DNA of 64,000 bases from Strigamia acuminata (lineage: Eukaryota > Arthropoda > Chilopoda > Geophilomorpha > Linotaeniidae), in NCBI GenBank assembly GCA_949358305.1, contig OX442315.1, forward strand, positions 26,004,427 through 26,068,426, read 5' to 3'. A program made the position numbers and the translations under genes. Positions 61,064 through 64,000 of this stretch are shown here, in pieces. The notes below the pieces were generated by a model. The model saw only the letters and a list, made by a program, of their open reading frames with translations, made no database searches and had not been told where the DNA came from. The number at the start of each line of letters is the position of its first letter. Position 1 is the first letter of the stretch.

Positions 61064-64000
61064 CTGCAAATAAATTAAATAAATACCATTACACTTTGAA
61101 AAAAGAAAAAGAAAAATCAAAGTTAGACGTCTACAACTCTAGTTTCCTTTGCCTATCAGATATATTCTTTTTTTGCGGGGGCCTTTTCTCCAAGAAGATA
61201 AGAGCAAGACCAATTCAAGAGGATTGCACTCACACATATAAGATATTTGCCAAATCTAAAACAAAAAGTTGCTCGTGCTTATAGCTTTATTTTTGACCGA
61301 GCGATAAAAAAAATTCACAATTCACGTGACTTAAGTTCCGTATATTCAAAGTAATCATCGTCTAAAAAGTCTCCTTTAAAAAAAAAAAATAGATCTGCCA
61401 AGCAAATGGCAAGACAAACAAATGCTGTCTGACTGCTGAACCAACGGATGGACAGTTCGATTCGACGGACATCCGTTCCCCCCATTTGTACCATGGCAAG
61501 CGGACTATGAACTGGACAGACAAGTAAAGAGGATCAGTCGCTGTCCAAATTCACGAGGTATTTACATGAGATGGAAGGAAAAAAAGAAGGAAAAAAAATC
61601 TGTTTGGCTTTAGCCCACCATACTTCAATGTACATTTAATGTTTAAATCATAAAGAGATTGCATTTGGCAATCCAATCCCATACTTTACCAATACCATTT
61701 GCGTTTACAAATGGACTCACAAATCTTTTGAATATCAAACAGTCACTTATTTTTCTTTTTATCTATCTTTTCAAATATTGATTGCAATAACTCATTCCTA
61801 GTTCATTTTAAAGCTTTTATTATTAAGCTAATGTTTTTTTTTTTAATTTTAAAAGCAATTTTTTTTCTATTTTAGACCACTATAATTAACATTAACATTA
61901 ATTTAATCGTATAAGAACAAATTCAATGATTTAAAAATTATTCAATAAGAATATCCTAGATTATTAAACCAAAAACCAAAAAAAAATTTAAAAAAATCTG
62001 CAATTTAACAGACCTAAGCATTTTAAATCCGTTTATCCATTTCCAATAACTATTTTTAAACAAATCCCAACAAAAGATAAATCGTAAAACCTCAAAGTTC
62101 TATTAAAGGTGTTCTATCGCAACCCCTTGTCAACAAACAAGTTGCAGTCAAACATCACCCATAACGCCACGACCCCCTCCCCCTTTCCCTTCACATTTTA
62201 TTCTTGATGACAAAAACACACAAGTCTGAATTGCCCCCTGTTATTACTGTCTTTTACTCTATATAAGACTACACCCTGCGGAGAGAGTGAATTGTTCGTT
62301 GCTGACCTCCTACCAAACACTATCATAAAAGTTTATTGTCCACAGAGAAACCATACTACAACTGCTTTCTTCTTCTTTTGCTTCTTTTTTTCCATCATCA
62401 CACACACAAAACTTTTGGTCATTGCGTCTGTGTGTGCAATATAGCAATAATGTCTTAGTTCCACAACTCGTAAAAGACAGGAAACATCTACTCTCAACAC
62501 AGGACCAATTCTAAATCTATTTTATCTTTTCTGACCATCATTTGAAAAAGGTAGACAATCTCTCAAGAGGACCTTTCCGAACACAAACTACTTATAATTC
62601 TTCTCTATTACTTGTCAACATCAAATTGTTTCATTGATAACAAAAAATAAAAATAAAAAAAGAGATAAAAAAAAATCTTTCTTCAATCATCAAAACAATC
62701 CAAATTTTATTTGAGCTTAACATGAGCAGTTTCAACTCAAACCAGAACTGGGGAATAATTATTGATTCCTTCCTCAAGTGAGGGTGGACGCTGGGAACGT
62801 AAGCACGTGCCCCTTATTCCTCGGGCCATCGCATTTCGACCGCTTCACCATCCTCCTTCTCCTTCCCAATCAATAATCTGACAAAAGACTTGACTATTTA
62901 GACACGAGTATTTTTGTTTTTCCAAACGCATTGCTACAAAAGTCACTCTCCATACTCCAACAACAAAATAAATCAAATTTTATCGCAATCCAAATTTAAT
63001 CCAAATGCGTGAAACCCGCGAAAATTTAAAAGAAAAAAATTAACCATTTAAAAAAAAAATCAATGGCTGGTTTCGGCTAATTAGTGAATGTTTTAATCCT
63101 ACTCTTAAAACAAAAGAGTGAATCATTGGCGAACTAAAGTCCGTGGTTACAAGTTTCCTTTTTGTCCTTCATTAGCCGAGAGAAAATTCACTGGCCAATT
63201 AGAAAGAGCAGAAACGCAATTTACAAATTCGCCAACCAAAGGTCAAAGTGGAAGAAAGTAAACAAAATATGGTAATGCGATGAATAAATTCAACGCCCGA
63301 CATCATCTCATTATACAAAGTAAATTACACAACTACTAACTTCTTTTATAACCAATCGAATCCTATAATAAGACTTTTATCACCAACACTTCCTCATTTT
63401 CCATCCAAACTCAAAACCTCTCCATCACCGACCTCGTCCTATTTTATTTCCATCTATTTATTTTAATTTTTCAACCAGTAGCAGCATTCGTGCACGCATA
63501 AACCCCGTTTACGTCTTCTTCAATTGCCGCATTTTATCAGCGAAAAAGAAAGAAGAAAAAAAACGCCGTATATATATGACGCCCTTGTATTGAGTGCATT
63601 TCGATGCTATGCCAAATTCGATGCCTGGAGGACAGTATAACGGAATTCAACTTGCCTCCCTTACCACCCATTGAACGGCTCTTTCAATCTATATTGCCCT
63701 TTTCCCCTCTCAATGCATTCAATGACATTATGAAAATAAAGTGAAAAGCCATACCCCATTGCTCTCTATTCTTTTTCTTTTTCTTGAAACGTTTTTCATT
63801 TACCCCCGAATACGTGCAAAGACACAATTCAGAAACACCCAACCCCAAAATAAAAAAAGAAAACAAAAAAGAAAAAGAAAAATCCTTTTCCTTTTTCCTC
63901 CATCCCGTGTTTGTATTTATATAAAACTTCACCGACATGGACGACCCTATAGAGGTTAATAAAAACTTTGACACACGGCCCCCAACCTCCATCTATCGGC
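61064..64000 (-). other. Upstream intron (or 5' flank) of the Zfp64-like gene; no exon recognised
   Basis: The exon at 60812-61063 starts in the middle of a zinc finger behind a good acceptor, so coding sequence must exist upstream. I searched the rest of the window on the minus strand for a C-x2-C half-finger ending in a phase-1 donor and recognised none. The intron is therefore probably at least 2.9 kb. The stretch is AT-rich with poly-A/T tracts (e.g. 61378-61389, about 61834-61864, 62640-62676). The open frames at 63684-63992 lie over homopurine/homopyrimidine sequence and look like chance. Confidence 0.55.

Noticed and set aside
60816-61073. plus-strand frame opposite the zinc-finger exon
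   Set aside because: Antisense shadow of the well-supported minus-strand exon.

Overview
The window is eukaryotic and is mostly non-coding DNA from what looks like an invertebrate, plausibly an arthropod. It is AT-rich, full of poly-A/T tracts and simple repeats, and contains no operons, rRNA or recognisable tRNA. The one confident gene has a 74-nt GT-AG intron. The short intron, base composition and lack of vertebrate repeat families would fit a small-intron arthropod such as a branchiopod crustacean, but this is inference and a precise taxon cannot be given.

The only protein gene I can support is the 3' part of a minus-strand C2H2 zinc-finger gene at 59617-61063. Its finger order and sequence match the last five fingers of the ZFP64 family as I know it. 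Two coding exons are visible (60812-61063 and 59617-60737). The upstream exons lie beyond an intron that runs from 61064 at least to the window edge, or were not recognised. A Ser/Thr/Asn/Gln-rich C-terminal tail follows the fingers.

The remaining ~59 kb (1-59616) has no recognisable coding exon. Its short open frames overlap one another on both strands, often run into homopolymers, and resemble no family I know. AT-rich, homopolymer-laden DNA alternates with more GC/CpG-rich islands of a few hundred bases, for example 12.36-12.79, 15.22-15.83, 19.5-20.56, 25.4-29.3, 42.8-43.1, 45.5-46.4, 50.8-51.6 and 52.03-52.56 kb. These islands and their surroundings carry long motifs not expected often by chance: seven RFX X-box or X-box-like sites, three of them near-perfect 14-mers, and about a dozen CTCF-like sites. 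There are also CRE/Maf-like sites and several perfect short inverted repeats. The region is best read as a gene-poor regulatory domain or a set of long introns.

Two mobile-element-like signals stand out. One is an 87-bp foldback with 23-bp arms bounded by TA (32019-32105), resembling a Tc1/mariner-type MITE. The other is an AT-rich segment at about 39.6-41.2 kb with nested inverted repeats. No previously undescribed protein system was found. The most interesting content is the non-coding architecture.
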